Positions 44,948 to 57,353 of a stretch of DNA of 64,000 bases are shown here, piece after piece; within the stretch, counting starts at the first letter, position 1, and every line of letters starts with the position of its first letter. A program made the translations under genes and the position numbers. The notes beneath the pieces were generated by a model, which had not been told where the DNA came from, searched no databases, and worked only from the letters and a program-made list of their open reading frames with translations. The DNA is from Anas platyrhynchos (lineage: Eukaryota; Chordata; Aves; Anseriformes; Anatidae): contig NC_092617.1 of assembly GCF_047663525.1 (NCBI RefSeq), forward strand, positions 4,282,501 to 4,346,500, read 5' to 3'.

Positions 44948-46345
44948 AGAATTTCCTCCTAACTTCTAATCTGAATCTGCCCTCATTTAGCTTAGAACCA
45001 TTCTCCCTTGTCCTGTCATTATCTGATTGAGCAAAGAGTCACTCTCCATCTTTTTATACTCCCCCTTGAAGTATTGAAAGGCCACAAAGAGGTCACCTCA
45101 GAGTCTTCTTTTCTCCAGGCTGAACAGCCTCAGCTCTCTTAGTCTTTCTTCACAGGAGACGTGCTCCAGCTCCTTGATCATGTTTTTGGCCCTCCTCTGG
45201 ACCTATTCTAACAGATTCACATCCTTGTGCTGGGGGCCCAGTCCTGGATGCATCACTTCAAGTGGGGCCTCACAAGGGCAGACAGAGTACAAGGAGTAGA
45301 AGCAGAATTAACTTCCCTCTACCTGCTGGCCACTCCTCTGCTTATGAAGCCCAGGATGCAGTTGGCCTTCTGGGCTACAAGCGCAGAATGTACTTTCTCA
45401 CTGTCTTACTGTTGATCTCATTGTCTGTCATAGGTAAAGATATTAAACAGCACCAGTCCCAGGACAGATCCTGAGGTACAACACTTGTCACCAGCCTCCA
45501 CTTGGACGTAGAGCCACTGAGCACCACTCTCTGGATGTGACCTTCAGGCCAACTCCTTATCCACTGAATGGTTCACCCATCAAATGCGTATCTCTCCAAT
45601 TTGGAGACCGGGATGTCATGTGGGACCATGGCAATGGTCTTACTGAAGTCCAAGTAGATTACATAGGCTAGTCTTCTCTTGTTGTCTGATGTGATCACTC
45701 CATTGTAGAAAGCCATCACATTGGTCAGGCAAGATTTACCCTTTGGTGAAGCCATGCTGGCTGTCTGAGATCACCTCTTTGTCTTGCATGTGTCTTGAAA
45801 TTGATTCCAGGAGGATCTTTTCCATGATCTTGCCAGGCACAGAGGTGAGGCTCACCATTCAATAGTTCCAAGGGTTCTCATTTCTACCCTTTTTAAAAAT
45901 GGGAGTGATGTTTCCTTTTTCCAGTCAACAGGGATTTCACCTGCTGAGGACCTCAGGACCCTGGGATGCATGTCACATAGCCCCATAGACTTGCATGTGC
46001 TCAGTTTCTTCAGGTGGACTCAGACCTCCTCTTTACTTAGAGCAGGAGGGACTTTGCCCCCCAGCCTGCATCGATGGGTTCAGGGAAGTGAAAGACTTGG
46101 GAAGCCTGACTGGCAGGGAAGACTGAGGCAAAGATGTTGTTGAGTCCCTCAGGCTTCTGCATGTCTGTCATTATCAGTTCACCTTTCTCATCTATCAGAA
46201 GGGGATACACTGTCCTTGGCCTTTCTTTTCTGAGCAAAGTACCTATAGGATCTCTTCCTGTTATTACTTGCATCCCTTGAGAAGATCAGTTCAATCCATG
46301 CCTTGGATTTTCTTATCCCATCCCTGCACATCCAAAACTAAAACA
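44906..46345 (-). mobile_element. Older CR1 LINE fragment
   Basis: Diverged CR1 on the minus strand: the C-terminal ORF2 block (TTCTCCAGGCTGAACAGCC at about 45112), RT blocks (45573-45755, with the YLDFSK-type motif) and the linker (46037-46273). The usual 3' UTR and tail are missing at 44905, where it meets ERV RNase H sequence in mid-element, so the joint is a deletion or recombination and not a simple insertion. Confidence 0.85.
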
Positions 46346-47035
46346 TGTGAGAGGGCCTGCAAAAAGTAACCCTGGATCCACAGAAGCCTCTTGGGAAACA
46401 AAACTTGTAATTAGGAATTGTGATTTTCCGGAGGTGCAGAGCTGATGGGCACATTGTGCAGGATGCGCCTAAAGATCTTTGTGTCCTTTTCCCTCCTGAC
46501 TACAATGCCACTTCCTTCTCAGGAGTGGAGGAGCCAACAGAGGTGAGACAGACACACTGAGATGGTAAATGTCATCAGAAAGCTGATCCCAGTAAGATGT
46601 GGGGAGGTCAGGAGCAGCCTGAACAAGACATATGAGATTTTGGGGTGGGAAGAGGATCATGGCCAGAAGAAATTAATGATTTCATACAGGTAAGAACATT
46701 CATGCAATGCCGATGCTGCAGTAACACTGACTTAAAACAGTCACATATGGCCCTTACCTTACTTGAGCCAGTAATTTTAACGCTTAAACATAAATGCTGC
46801 TACAACACTTTGAAAAGAATCAATTTTCTCTCTTGATAACCGTAATCCCTTCACTTGACACTAACATTAAAATGCTCTGTTTAACTCTAAACTCCTTGAC
46901 AGACGTAAAACACCCCTAAACCACAGAGCTTGTCCATACCTCAACCACAAGCAGAACACCAAGCAATCCCACTAAAACTTTGCTTAATCTCTAACACAGA
47001 AAGCAAAAAGAGATACTGAGCGGGCTAAAGAAGGC
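46346..47035 (+). other. OR6 unit distal flank
   Basis: Non-coding block matching 59200-60000 (same strand) and, inverted, 61340-61700, as well as parts of arms 1-3 (3480-3660, 19140-19620, 34600-35060). No gene. Confidence 0.6.
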
Positions 47036-47416
47036 TCAGATCAGCCTCAGGATCTCATGGCCCAGCAGGAGGAATGTAACTGTGGCAGGGACTGTGAGGT
47101 CACTTCTGTCTCTGCACTTGATAGGGCAGCAGCAGGAACATGTCACAGAAAGGGACTGGGAGGTCACTTGTGTCTGGAGGTGACAGGTCAGCCTTGACTT
47201 CTCCCTGGGAGCTGCACTTTTGGGCTGACATCTGGCAGTGGCCCTGCTAGGCCAGCAGAAGGCACCTGCTTGGCATGCTGACTGGGGGATCCCCTCTGCC
47301 TCCAGAGCCAGGAGGACCCAGGCAGAAAGAAGGCCCCAACATGGGTTGTCCTGTCCCTTCTGCTTGAGTCCAGGACTGCACAGCAGCAGGCACAAGGCTT
47401 GGCTGTGTCTAGCCAA
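47036..47416 (-). repeat. Dispersed cluster-specific module, copy 3
   Basis: Copy of the module at 19637-19942 with the longest frame (126 codons). A 46-bp segment ending in CATTCCTGCTGCTG is roughly repeated. No domain. Confidence 0.55.
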
Positions 47417-48539
47417 GAAGCTGCAAGGCCAGCAGCAGGCCCCTGGCTTGGAAGCTGCTGCTGAGGTGACTTGTGTCTGGTTGGCTGAGAGGCCGCAAGG
47501 AGCCTGCTGGGTTGGGATGCCTACTTCAGGAGGGGTTTCCTACCAGATGCAGCTTCCTTTGGTCGCAGGAAAGAGCAGGAGAGAAAAAACTGCCACAAAG
47601 TGCACCATGGATTGTTGGCACTGGCTACAAGGAAGAAGAAATATCCAGTGGAACAACTGGTCTTGCTGCTAGTAACAGAGGCAAAGAAGGCATTAATTGT
47701 CTCAGCCTTTACCTCATCCCTTGTCACCGGGTTTTCCCCCAAAATTCAATAAAGCATTATGATTCTCCCTAATCCTCCTTCATTTAAACTATTTATATCA
47801 TTTTTATCTTATTTTATTTTATTTAATTTTACTTTATATTTTTAATTTTCTTTGACAGTAATAGATGGATTGAGCTCCAGATGGGCTTGGCCCCTTCTAA
47901 TTTTGACCTGCACAGCCCCATAACATGCAGGAAACAGTTCCAGACAAACTGACAGCATGCATGAGAAAAAAGCACAGCAAATGTGGAACCTGACAGCCTT
48001 CCATCCCCTACCTTCTGTGACTGCTGCAATTCCATTCAGATGGTTAGTCCTGAATTATCCAAATTTCCCTGGAACCCTTGCTGCTGCTGCTGTCTGGTCA
48101 GATATAGCATAATTACACAAAGGTTGAACTGTCTGCCTGCTGACATTAACAGCTGATAGAATGGAGCATCACTGTGGGTGAACCTTGAGAATCTGTGGGA
48201 TTCTGACTTAAGAAAACTTTTGACTTTAACATGGAGAAGAGCCCAGACCTGTACCAGAGGGAGAGAAACCCCACACATCAGGTCAGACTGGGACACTGCT
48301 GAGTGAGTAATGTCCAGCAGGAGGACAGCCTGGGCACCATGAGGGATGCCATACGAGCAGTGGTGCCTGCTCACGAGGAACCAGGCCAGCTTCCTACAGA
48401 GCTGTCTTACGAGGAGCATGACCACCAGGAAGATCTGAGTTATCAGACTCAGCTCAGATCTGCTGTGACACCACACAGACAATGTCTGCAGCCAGCAGTG
48501 AACGATGTACAGGTATGGGAGTCCTTTTAAGAGACAGGT
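47417..48539. other. CR1 scrap and unassigned sequence
   Basis: 47620-47930 matches the minus-strand linker region of CR1 ORF2 (a short stretch like VTRDEVKAETINAFFASV, 47680-47740) with an AT-rich expansion at 47780-47850. The rest is unassigned; no gene. Confidence 0.5.
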
Positions 48540-50272
48540 TTACACAGGATAGAGGGCTGTGGATTGGCTGAAAGTCCCAGCAGGACCCAGGTCTTTGTGT
48601 CCACAGGTATGGCTGTTGTCTCTGCTACTGAGGCCTATGAAGAGACAGCTTATCGTTAAAGCACCAGGGCCTCACTGCCTCCTCATCCCCAACCATGAAG
48701 CAGGCAGGGGTCGTACCATTCTCCTGCACTTGGCCATGCACATCCCCATCTCCTACTGCCCCACAAAGAGTCCTGAGCAACCTGTAAAGGAAAGAATCTC
48801 CCTTCCAAAGCACTTGGAGTCGAGGCCTGGCCCTTGTGCTTGGTGACACACATCCAGTTTTCCTACACATCAGTGTCACCTTCACATTGCCTTTGTCTCC
48901 TTGTCCTCACTGCCTCCAGGGTTCTGCTCTAACGAGCTCCAAGGGAGGCTGTGGCAGTGCTGGCCCTCAGGGGGACTCCGCAGGAAACTTGCCTCTGACT
49001 TGGACTTCAGGAGAGATGTCTTCAATTGTCTCTGAGGGCCTGAGGTTCATGGGCTCATCAGCCAAGCCCCCAGAGGGGTGATTGCAGTGCCTTGGGCTGG
49101 TGCTGTGCTGCTGAGCTGGGCCAGGCTCGTGGGACAGAGAGAGCTCGTGGCAAGAGGGCCCTGGTGCAGAGAGACAGCTGTGCCCAGGAGCAGCTCCTCT
49201 GCACAGCGCAGCAGGGCTGGGGGCACTGCCTGCAGAGACAGAGTGCTTAAAGGCAGGCAGAAGTGGCAGCATGCACAGAGCTCACTGGGGGAGAACACTT
49301 CCCAGCCCTGAACCCGGTAAGTCTCTGGGTGGAGGGCAATGCAGCTGCAATTGCTGGGCGATGGAGAAGCTGTTGGTGCAGGCAGGGGTGGCCAGGGCTG
49401 TGGTGCAGAGCAGGGTCCCTGCTGTGCCCCAGGGGCTGTGTGCCAGGGCAGGGCCTCTGCTGCTTGCCACGCTCAGCACTCAGCCTGCCCAGGCAGCCCA
49501 GGGGCTTGGGCGTAGGAAGGGAAGGGCAGGGGCTGCCTGCAAAGAAAAGGCACTTTCTTTACTCTCTGCCTGCCTCTTCCTGCCCTGATAGTGGTGTCAG
49601 CTCTAGTCCAGCTCCTGGCTCCACAGAGGTCTTACTCCCAAACTCCTACCATATGACCAGGAGCATATTCCAAATGCTTCTTCCACTCCAGAGCTCTTGT
49701 CCCTCTGCTGTCTGTGCCAGCCTGATGGCACAGGGCTGTGAGGACAGGCGCTACCTCACCGACACCGCAGCCTCTGCACTGGTTTGGGTCCGCCCTGCCT
49801 GCCCATGCCTGCTTCTCTCCTTTGCCCAGCGTGGCAGCTGGTGGTGCCTGATTCTGACAGGGAGTGCTGTGCACGGAGGGTGAAGCAGGAGGAGATGCTC
49901 CCTGTTCTCCGGCCAGACACGCACAATCCACCTTCTGGTTTTGTCTCCTGGGTATTGAACAGGGAAGATGCTCACAGAGGCACACAGCCAAACACCCCTC
50001 ACTCAGCAGAGGGGGCCACTGCCCAGGAACCTTCCCTCTTGGAACCTCAAATGGAGCAGAGCAGGCTCACTGGGAGCTGCTGGGCAGAGGATGCTGCAGT
50101 GTACAGGACACTCAGCAAGCACACAGCAGGGCTCCAGACAGGGAGAGACACAAAGATCCTCTTAGAAAGAGGGAATGTAAGACTTTAATTGGGGATCAAC
50201 TGATTTTTACTCACAGTCATTACTCATAACACACCGTCTCACTCTCTATATATGTTTTGTTTCTCATTTCGC
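48540..50272 (+). other. OR6 upstream flank
   Basis: 48540-49020 is a diverged copy of the block before OR1, OR2 and OR5. 49080-49250 resembles the module before OR3 and OR7, and 49330-49500 the CAG-rich block of the OR1 flank. So pieces of both flank types are joined here. No protein gene recognised. Confidence 0.6.
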
Positions 50273-50296
50273 AGTCTCCTTGACCAAAGTAAGCAA

Positions 50297-51232
50297 ATGT
50301 CCAACATCAGCTCAGTGAGCGAGTTCCTCCTGCTGACATTCGCAGACACGCGCGAGCTGCAGCTCCTGCACTTCACGCTCTTCCTGGGCATCTACCTGGC
50401 TGCCCTCCTGGGCAACGGCCTCATCCTCAGCGCCGTAGCCTGCGACCACTGCCTCCACACACCCATGTACTTCTTCCTCTTCAACCTGGCCCTCCTCGAC
50501 CTGGGCTGCATCTCCACCACTCTGCCCAAAGCCATGGCCAACGCCCTCTGGAACACCAGGGCCATCTCCTATCAAGGATGTGCTGCACAGGTTTTTCTGT
50601 TTTTTTTCTTGATTGGGTCAGAATTTTATATTCTCACCATCATGGCCTATGACCGCTACGTTGCCATCTGCAAGCCCCTGCACTACGGGAGCCTCCTGGG
50701 CAGCAGAGCTTGTGCCCAGATGGCAGCAGCTGCCTGGGGCAGTGGCTTTCTCCATGCTGTCCTGCACACGGCCACTACATTTTCCTTGCCCCTCTGCCAA
50801 GGCAATGCTGTGAACCAGTTCTTCTGTGAAGTCCCCCAGATCCTCAAGCTCTCCTGCTCAGAGTCAGACTATTTCAGGGAAGTTGGGCTCATTGCCTTTA
50901 GCTTCTGTTTAGGTGTTGGTTGTTTCATTTTCATTGTGGTGTCCTATGTGCAGATCTTCAGGACTGTGTTGATGATGCCCTCTGAGCAGGGCAAGCACAA
51001 GGCCTTTTCCACGTGCCTCCCTCACCTGGCCGTGGTCTCCCTGTCTATCAGCACTGCCACATTTGCCCACCTGAAGCCCCCCTCCATCTACTCCGCACAC
51101 GTGGACGTGGTGGTGACAGTTCTGTACTCGGTGATACCTCCAGCAGTGAACCCACTCATCTACAGCATGAGGAACCAGGAGCTCAAGCACGCACTGAAGA
51201 AGCTATTCCAGTTGTCTTCCAGAAGCAGTTAG
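50297..51232 (+). CDS. Odorant receptor 6, OR14-like, intact
   Basis: Intact odorant receptor of 311 residues. It has the N-X-S site at residues 3-5 (MSNISS), GN in TM1, HTPMYFFLFNLALLDLG, MAYDRYVAIC, loop-2 cysteines, SY in TM5, KAFSTCLPHL and NPLIYSMRN. One residue longer than its relatives through SESDYF in the second extracellular loop, a region that often affects ligand choice. TM5 to TM6 differ most (VLMMPSEQGK, TATFAH). The frame is open upstream to 50252, but ATG 50297, 22 bp after the splice acceptor at 50273-50274, fits the other genes. A CR1 tail begins only 51 bp after the stop codon. Confidence 0.95.
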   Translation: MSNISSVSEFLLLTFADTRELQLLHFTLFLGIYLAALLGNGLILSAVACDHCLHTPMYFFLFNLALLDLGCISTTLPKAMANALWNTRAISYQGCAAQVFLFFFLIGSEFYILTIMAYDRYVAICKPLHYGSLLGSRACAQMAAAAWGSGFLHAVLHTATTFSLPLCQGNAVNQFFCEVPQILKLSCSESDYFREVGLIAFSFCLGVGCFIFIVVSYVQIFRTVLMMPSEQGKHKAFSTCLPHLAVVSLSISTATFAHLKPPSIYSAHVDVVVTVLYSVIPPAVNPLIYSMRNQELKHALKKLFQLSSRSS

Positions 51233-51282
51233 CTACCGCTCTTCTGTTACAATGGGAAAAAGTCACAATAAAAAAATGCCAT

Positions 51283-54200
51283 AGAATCATAGAATATCCT
51301 GAGTTGTAAGGGACTCATAAGGATCATCAAGTCCAACTCCTGGCACCACACAGGTCTACCCAAAAATTCAGACCATATGACTAAGGGCACAGTCCAAATG
51401 CTTATTAAACTCTGACAGGCTCAGTGCAGTGACTACGTCCTTGGGGAACCTGTTCCAGTGTGCGACCACCCTATAAGTGAAGAACTTCTTGATGTCCACC
51501 GTAAACTTCTCCTGCCTGAGCTTGATGCCATTCCCTTGGGTTCCATCACTGTTGATTACGGAGAATAGATCGGCTCCTGCCCCTCTGCTCCTCCTCATGA
51601 GGAAGTTGTAGACTGCAATGAGGTCCCCCCTCAGCCTCCTCTTCTCCAGGCTGAACAGGCCCAGTGCCCTCAGCCGCTCCTCATATGTCTTCCCCTCTAG
51701 GCCCTTCACCATCTTCATTGCTCTCCCCTGGACACTCTCCAACAGTTCAATGTCCTTCTTGTACTGTGGTGCCCAGAACTGCACACAGTACTCAAGGTGA
51801 GGTCACACCAGGGCAGAGAAGAGCAGTACAATCTCCTCCCTCGACCGACTAGCAATGCCGTGCTTGATGCACCCCAGGATACGATTGGTCCTCCTGGCTG
51901 CCAGGGCACACTGCTGGCTCATATTCAACTTGCTATCAACCACAACCCGTAGATCCCTCTCTGTGGGGATGTTCTCCAGCATCTCATCGCCCAGTCTGTA
52001 TGTATAGCTAGGGTTGCCCCATCCCAGGTGCAGGACCCAGCACTTGTCTTTGTTAAACTTCATGTGGTTGGTGATTTCCCAGCTCTCCAATCAGTCCAGG
52101 TCTCTCTGCAAGGCCTTTCTACCCTCAGCAGAATCTGCAATTTCTCCAAGTCTGGTGTCGTCGGCAAATTTGCTCAGAACACCTTCTAGTCCTACCTCCA
52201 AATCATTTATAAAGACATTGAAGAGGACTAGCACTAACATGGAGTCTTGGGGGACCCCACTGGTGACCATCCACCAGCTTGATGTGGCCCTATTTACCAC
52301 AACTCTTTGAGCCCTACCCTTCAGCCAATTGCTCATCCGTTGCATGATGTTTTTGTTAAGTTTTATGCTGGACATTTTGTCCAGTAGGGTCCTTTGAGAA
52401 ACTGTGTCAAAAGCCTTACTGAAATCCAAAAAGATCACATCAGCTGATTTCCCTTGATCGACTAGATGGGTGATCTTATCATAAAAGGAAATCAAATTTG
52501 TCAAACAGGACCTACCCCTCATGAACCCATGTTGGCTGGGACCAATGACTGCTTTGTCTCCCAGGTGCGCTTCAATAACTCCTAGGGTAATCTTCTCCAT
52601 AATTTTACAAGGAACTGATGTGAGACTGACAGGCCTGTAGTTGACAGGGTCTTCTTTCTTGCCCTTCTTGAAAATTGGGACAACATTTGCCAGCTTCCAA
52701 TCTACTGGGACCTCTCCAGATTCCCAAGACTATTGAAAAATAATTGAGAGGTCATGCAATGACATCAGCCGGCTCTTTAAGCACCGTGGGATGGATCCTA
52801 TCTGGACCCATGGACTTGTATGGATCCGGGTGGAGCAGGAAATTCCGCACACGTTCAGGGTCGGTTGGGAGTTTGTCATTCACATTGGCATTGTTCTCCA
52901 GCTCAGGGCACCGAGGGTCCCAAAGTCCATCATCAGCATTGAAGGCAGAGGTGAAGAAAGCGTTAAACGTCTCTGCTTTGTCTATGTCCTCGTCTGTGAG
53001 GAGACCTTGCCCGTCAAGTAAAGGACCTACGTTTTCTTTGGTTCTCCTTTTTTTTGTTCACATATCTAAAAAAACATCTTTAATTGTCTCCCACAGATGT
53101 GGCCAGCTTCAACTCTAGTTGCGCTTTGGCCACACAATTTTTCTCCCTACGAACACGAACAGTGTCCCTGGATTCCTTCCACATTGCCTGACCCTGCTTC
53201 CAGCAGCCATACAATTTCTTGTTATGCCTAAGCTCCAGAAGAAGATCCCTGGTCAGCCAGGCTGATCTTCTGCACTGCCTGTTTGACTTCCAATATTTTG
53301 GGATTCCCTGATCATGTGCTTTTAGGAGGCAGTGCTTAAAGACTGTCCAGCACTGATGGATGCCAACACCTTCAAGAGCAGCTTCCCAGGGGACCTTGCT
53401 GACTAGTTCCCTGAGCAGCCTGAAGTCTTCTTTCCCCATATCCAGGGCTGAAGTTTTGGTGGCAGTTTTCCTTCTGTCACCAAAAAAGTTTAAACTCAAC
53501 TGCTTCATGGTCTCTATGACTAAGACGGCCACCAATTGCCACGTCTCCCACAAGACCCTCTCTGTTTTCCAGCAACAGATCAAGGAGGGCACCTTTCCTG
53601 GTTGGCTCTCTTAGCACCTGCACCAAGAAGTTATCATCTAGGTGCTTTAAGAACCTTCTGGACCTGCTCGTGTCGGCTGTGTGATATACCCAATTAACTT
53701 CTGGCAAGTTGAATTCCCCTATAAGGACAAGGGTAGTTGATCTCAAGGTATGTCTTAGTTCCTCAAAGAATAATTCATCGGTGTCATCATCCTGGTTGGG
53801 TGGTCTGTAATAGACTCCCACGATGACATCCCCTCCATTTGTTCATCCCTTAATCCTTACTCAGAGGCTCTCAACTTTGCCATCCCCAACTTGAAGCTCC
53901 CTACAGTTCAGCCCCTCCTTCACATACATCACCACCACCCCCACCTCCTCGCCTGCCCTGCCTGTCCCCCCTGAAGAGCGTGGAACCATCTATTGCAGCA
54001 CACCAGCCATAGGACTCATCCCACCAGGTTTTGCTTATGCCAATGATGTCGTAGCTGTGGGACTGGGCCAAGACTTCTAACTCATCCATTTTATTCCTCA
54101 TACTGCATGCATCTGTGTAGAAGCACTTCAAATGCACCTCATTGCATGCAGCACCTTGTGGAGCTGACCGAAGGGTCTCACTGGCACACAGTCCCTCTGA

Positions 54201-54745
54201 TTCTAGTGCACCATCACCAGCTCATCACCAGCATGCCTGGTTTTATCCCTTTCCTCCTTCGACTCTAGTTTAAAGCCCTATCTATCAGCCCTGGCAACTC
54301 CTGAGCCAAAATCCTTACCCCTCTCTGAGAGAGGCATATCCCATCTGGTGCCAGTGGAACCGGTGTCACATAGACTTTCCTGTGATCGAAAAAAACAAAG
54401 TTCTGTCAGTTGCACCAGTCCCGAAGCCATGTATTAATGTGATGAGTCTGTTTGTCAGCATTGATCCCCCCTTATCAGAAGGACAGAGGCAAACACAACC
54501 TGTGCCCCTGATCCTTTAAGTAGTCTCCCCAAAGCCCTAAAGTCCCTTTTGATTGCTTTCAGACTTCTCTTTGCTACCTTTTCATTTCCAGCCTGAAAGA
54601 CCAGTAACAGGTAGTAGCCAGTGGGCCATACCATGCTCTTAACTTTCTTAGCAATGTCTCTTCTCCTTGAGAAGTCTGTGGGTTGGGCCCAGTTGTCATA
54701 TTGGGCCCTCTGTCCCTTTCAGATGGGAGTCCCTCATGACGATAA
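51283..54745 (-). mobile_element. Near-full-length CR1 LINE, about 3.5 kb
   Basis: Minus-strand CR1 with tail units at 51283-51300. Going 5' it shows the ORF2 C-terminus (51368-51784), RT (51803-52600, with a GLPQ-like box altered to SGVPQDS and catalytic FADD), the linker (53080-53592) and the apurinic endonuclease (53477-54137, with DIIGISKTWW). The region up to about 54745 resembles CR1 5' sequence. Several frame breaks and stops make it inactive. It is more diverged than the CR1 at 37323, so probably an older subfamily. Confidence 0.92.
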
Positions 54746-55935
54746 CCCTATAAGCCATAAGAAAAAGGGATGGAAAAATCTACCGCCATTCTAGAGGCAC
54801 AGATACATGAAGTGCAAGGAAAAATATTGGCAAAAAGGTGTTCTGAGATTATTGTTTCTCCAGTTTCCAGCAGATAGTCCTCCAGACACACTAATGAATA
54901 CTATGAGCAGGACTAGAGGGATCCTGCCTCAAGCCAGGGGGAGAAAACAAACAATTGTGTGTTATTCGACTTTAAGGATTTAATGGCCTGGCACATCAGG
55001 CCCACAGCAGAATCAGGCTCTAGTGGACAGCGGTGCACAGTGTACTGTGATGTCATCAAGGGCCAGAACCCATTTGTATTTCTGGAGTGACAGGGGGATC
55101 CCAGCAGTTAACAGTACTGGAAGCTGAAGTGAGACTAACAGGGAAAGAGTGGCAAAAGCATCCCACTGAGACTAGCCTGGAGCCTTTGTGCATCCTTGGC
55201 ATAGACTGCTTCAAAGAGGGTACTTGCAAGATCCAAATTTCACTGGTGGGTTTTTGGCATAGCTGCCTGGGAGATGGAGGACATTAACCAGTTGTGTCTA
55301 CCTTGCCCACTCTTTCACAGGACCCTTCTGCTCTGGAGGTGCTGATGGCCAATGAGCAGCAGGTGCCAATCACTACCAGCCGTGCACCTGAGGCAGTATT
55401 ACACTAGCAGAGACTCCCTGATTCTCCTGCATGAGCTGGTTCATTGACTGGAGAGCCAGGGACTGATCAATAAGACTCTCTCACCCTTTAATAGTCCCAT
55501 ATGGACAGTGCAAAATTCTAATGGTGAGTCAAAGATAACAATGGACTTCTGTGGCCTGAATCAAGTCCCACCACCACCGAGTGCTGCTGTGCCAGGTATG
55601 CTAGAACTTCATTCAGTATGAACTGGAGTCAAAGGCAGTCAAGTGTTATGCCACAATTAATATTACATTTTTGTCCATCCCTTTCACAGCAGTACACAAG
55701 CCACACTTTGCTTTCACATGGAGGGGTGTCCTGCCCACCTGGAATCAACTGCGCCAGGGCTGGAAACACAGCCCTACCATTTGCCATGGGCTGACGCAGA
55801 GTGCTCAAGAACACAGGGAAGCTCCTGAACAACTCCAGCATGCTGGTGTCATCATCACATGGGGCACTACAGCAGAAGAAGTATTTGAGAAAGGGAAGCA
55901 AAAGTTCCAAATCCTTCTGAAAGCTTGTATTGCAT
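54746..55935 (+). pseudogene. Decayed ERVL-like pro/RT fragment
   Basis: Matches the reference copy from about 42490 to 43660. The protease active-site triplet reads Asp-Ser-Gly (about 55025). Stops and indels are frequent; the longest frames are 55087-55287 and 55671-55973. Unlike arms 1 and 2 it keeps the protease active-site segment, so it is an independent lineage for that deletion, yet its 3' end joins the same LTR/flank module as arm 2. Confidence 0.8.
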
Positions 55936-57328
55936 TTCAACCCATTGTCTTTTTAGAGGTGGTTGTGAGATAACAGACATGTGGTGCTGAGCTGCCTGTC
56001 AGGTTAAAGCACATCATGTTTGACAAACACAGTTTAAAAGCACTAATCACCCTTGTAAAAGTCATCTCCCTGCTGTTCAGAGAGGGGCAGTTGGTGATGC
56101 GTTCAGTCTGCTTCAACCACACCCCAGCAGAGACCCTGTTGCCTTGGGGAGCTGTCAGCCCTGTGGCCTTGGGGACACCTTGAGGGAGCCCAAGGGCACA
56201 GAGCAAGTGATGCCATGGTCATGTGCTGTGCTGCTGAGCTGGGCCGGGCTCATGGGCCCAAGGGGAGCTCCTGGCAAGCGCTGCAGAGAGACAGCTGTGC
56301 CCAGGAGCAGCTCCTCTGCACAGCGCAGCAGGGCTGGGGGCTTTGACCGCAGCTGGCACACAGAGAGGAGAGAAGGAGAGAGGGCTTGGAGGCACTGAGG
56401 AGCACAACAACAGAAGGCAGCGTGTGGCAGGACACATCTGCAGGCTCTTAACACCGTGAGGCTCTGGCAGCAGGGCAATGCAGGTGGGGTTGCCAGAGGG
56501 GTCTTCTACAGCTGGCACATCTGATGGCTGATAGCATCTGTCAGGATGGTTCTCACTCTTCTTGTAATTTGGACTAGGAGAAACTTTAGAGAATGGCATT
56601 TATGAATTGGCATTGCAAGAGGAAGACTGAGGCTTGGTAAGTCTGAAGAGAAAGGTTTTTTTGGATTCTCTGCTTTAAGACTCTTGTATTGGAGGGGAAT
56701 CTGAGTGAGTGTGAGCACACAGCTTGTGGTCTGGTGTCTGTTAGCATGAACAGGGAAGAGATGTGGGGACACAGAACCAGTTCGCAGCAGGGCCATTGGC
56801 AGGTGGTGAGAGGGAGCTGCTGCCAGAAATGCTGCGTGAGGGAGGGCTCAGGCACCTCCCTCGGACAATCGCTGCTCTCCTCTCCCACCAGCACAGGGAA
56901 GCTGAGACCAGAACAGATGGACGGACTTGCTGTGCTCTCTGTAGTACACTCTGCACTAGAGGAATAGTATCTGTGACTCTGAGGATCCATAAGGTTTTGC
57001 TTGTAGTGCAGCAGGAATGACAGTATAGGAAAAAGAAATCACCACAGCCCTTCTCTGACATTAGGTGATTTGGGAGCAACAATTTGTTCATATCAAGAGT
57101 AGAAATAATTTGAGAATACCCCATGTTCCTCTTCACTTTTTCTATAGGTAAGAACTCTTAACTACACTGCCTACAGCAGAGTCCCCTGCTCCCAGGGACA
57201 CCCTCAGGCAGCAACAGTAAGAGCTCCTGAAATGGACCCACCTAATCTCTGCTTAATAGGCCAAAACTGAATCATATCTTATCATATACTTTTGTTGTGC
57301 CTTCTTACTGCCTTCTCCCTCCTTGGAC
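55936..57328 (+). other. LTR scrap and OR7 upstream flank module
   Basis: 55936-56008 is the last 70 bp of an ERVL LTR. 56010-56600 matches the module before OR3 (25105-25700). 57175-57215 also matches the OR3 flank. No gene recognised between. Confidence 0.65.
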
Positions 57329-57353
57329 AGGACCCCATGTCGAGAAACAGCAG

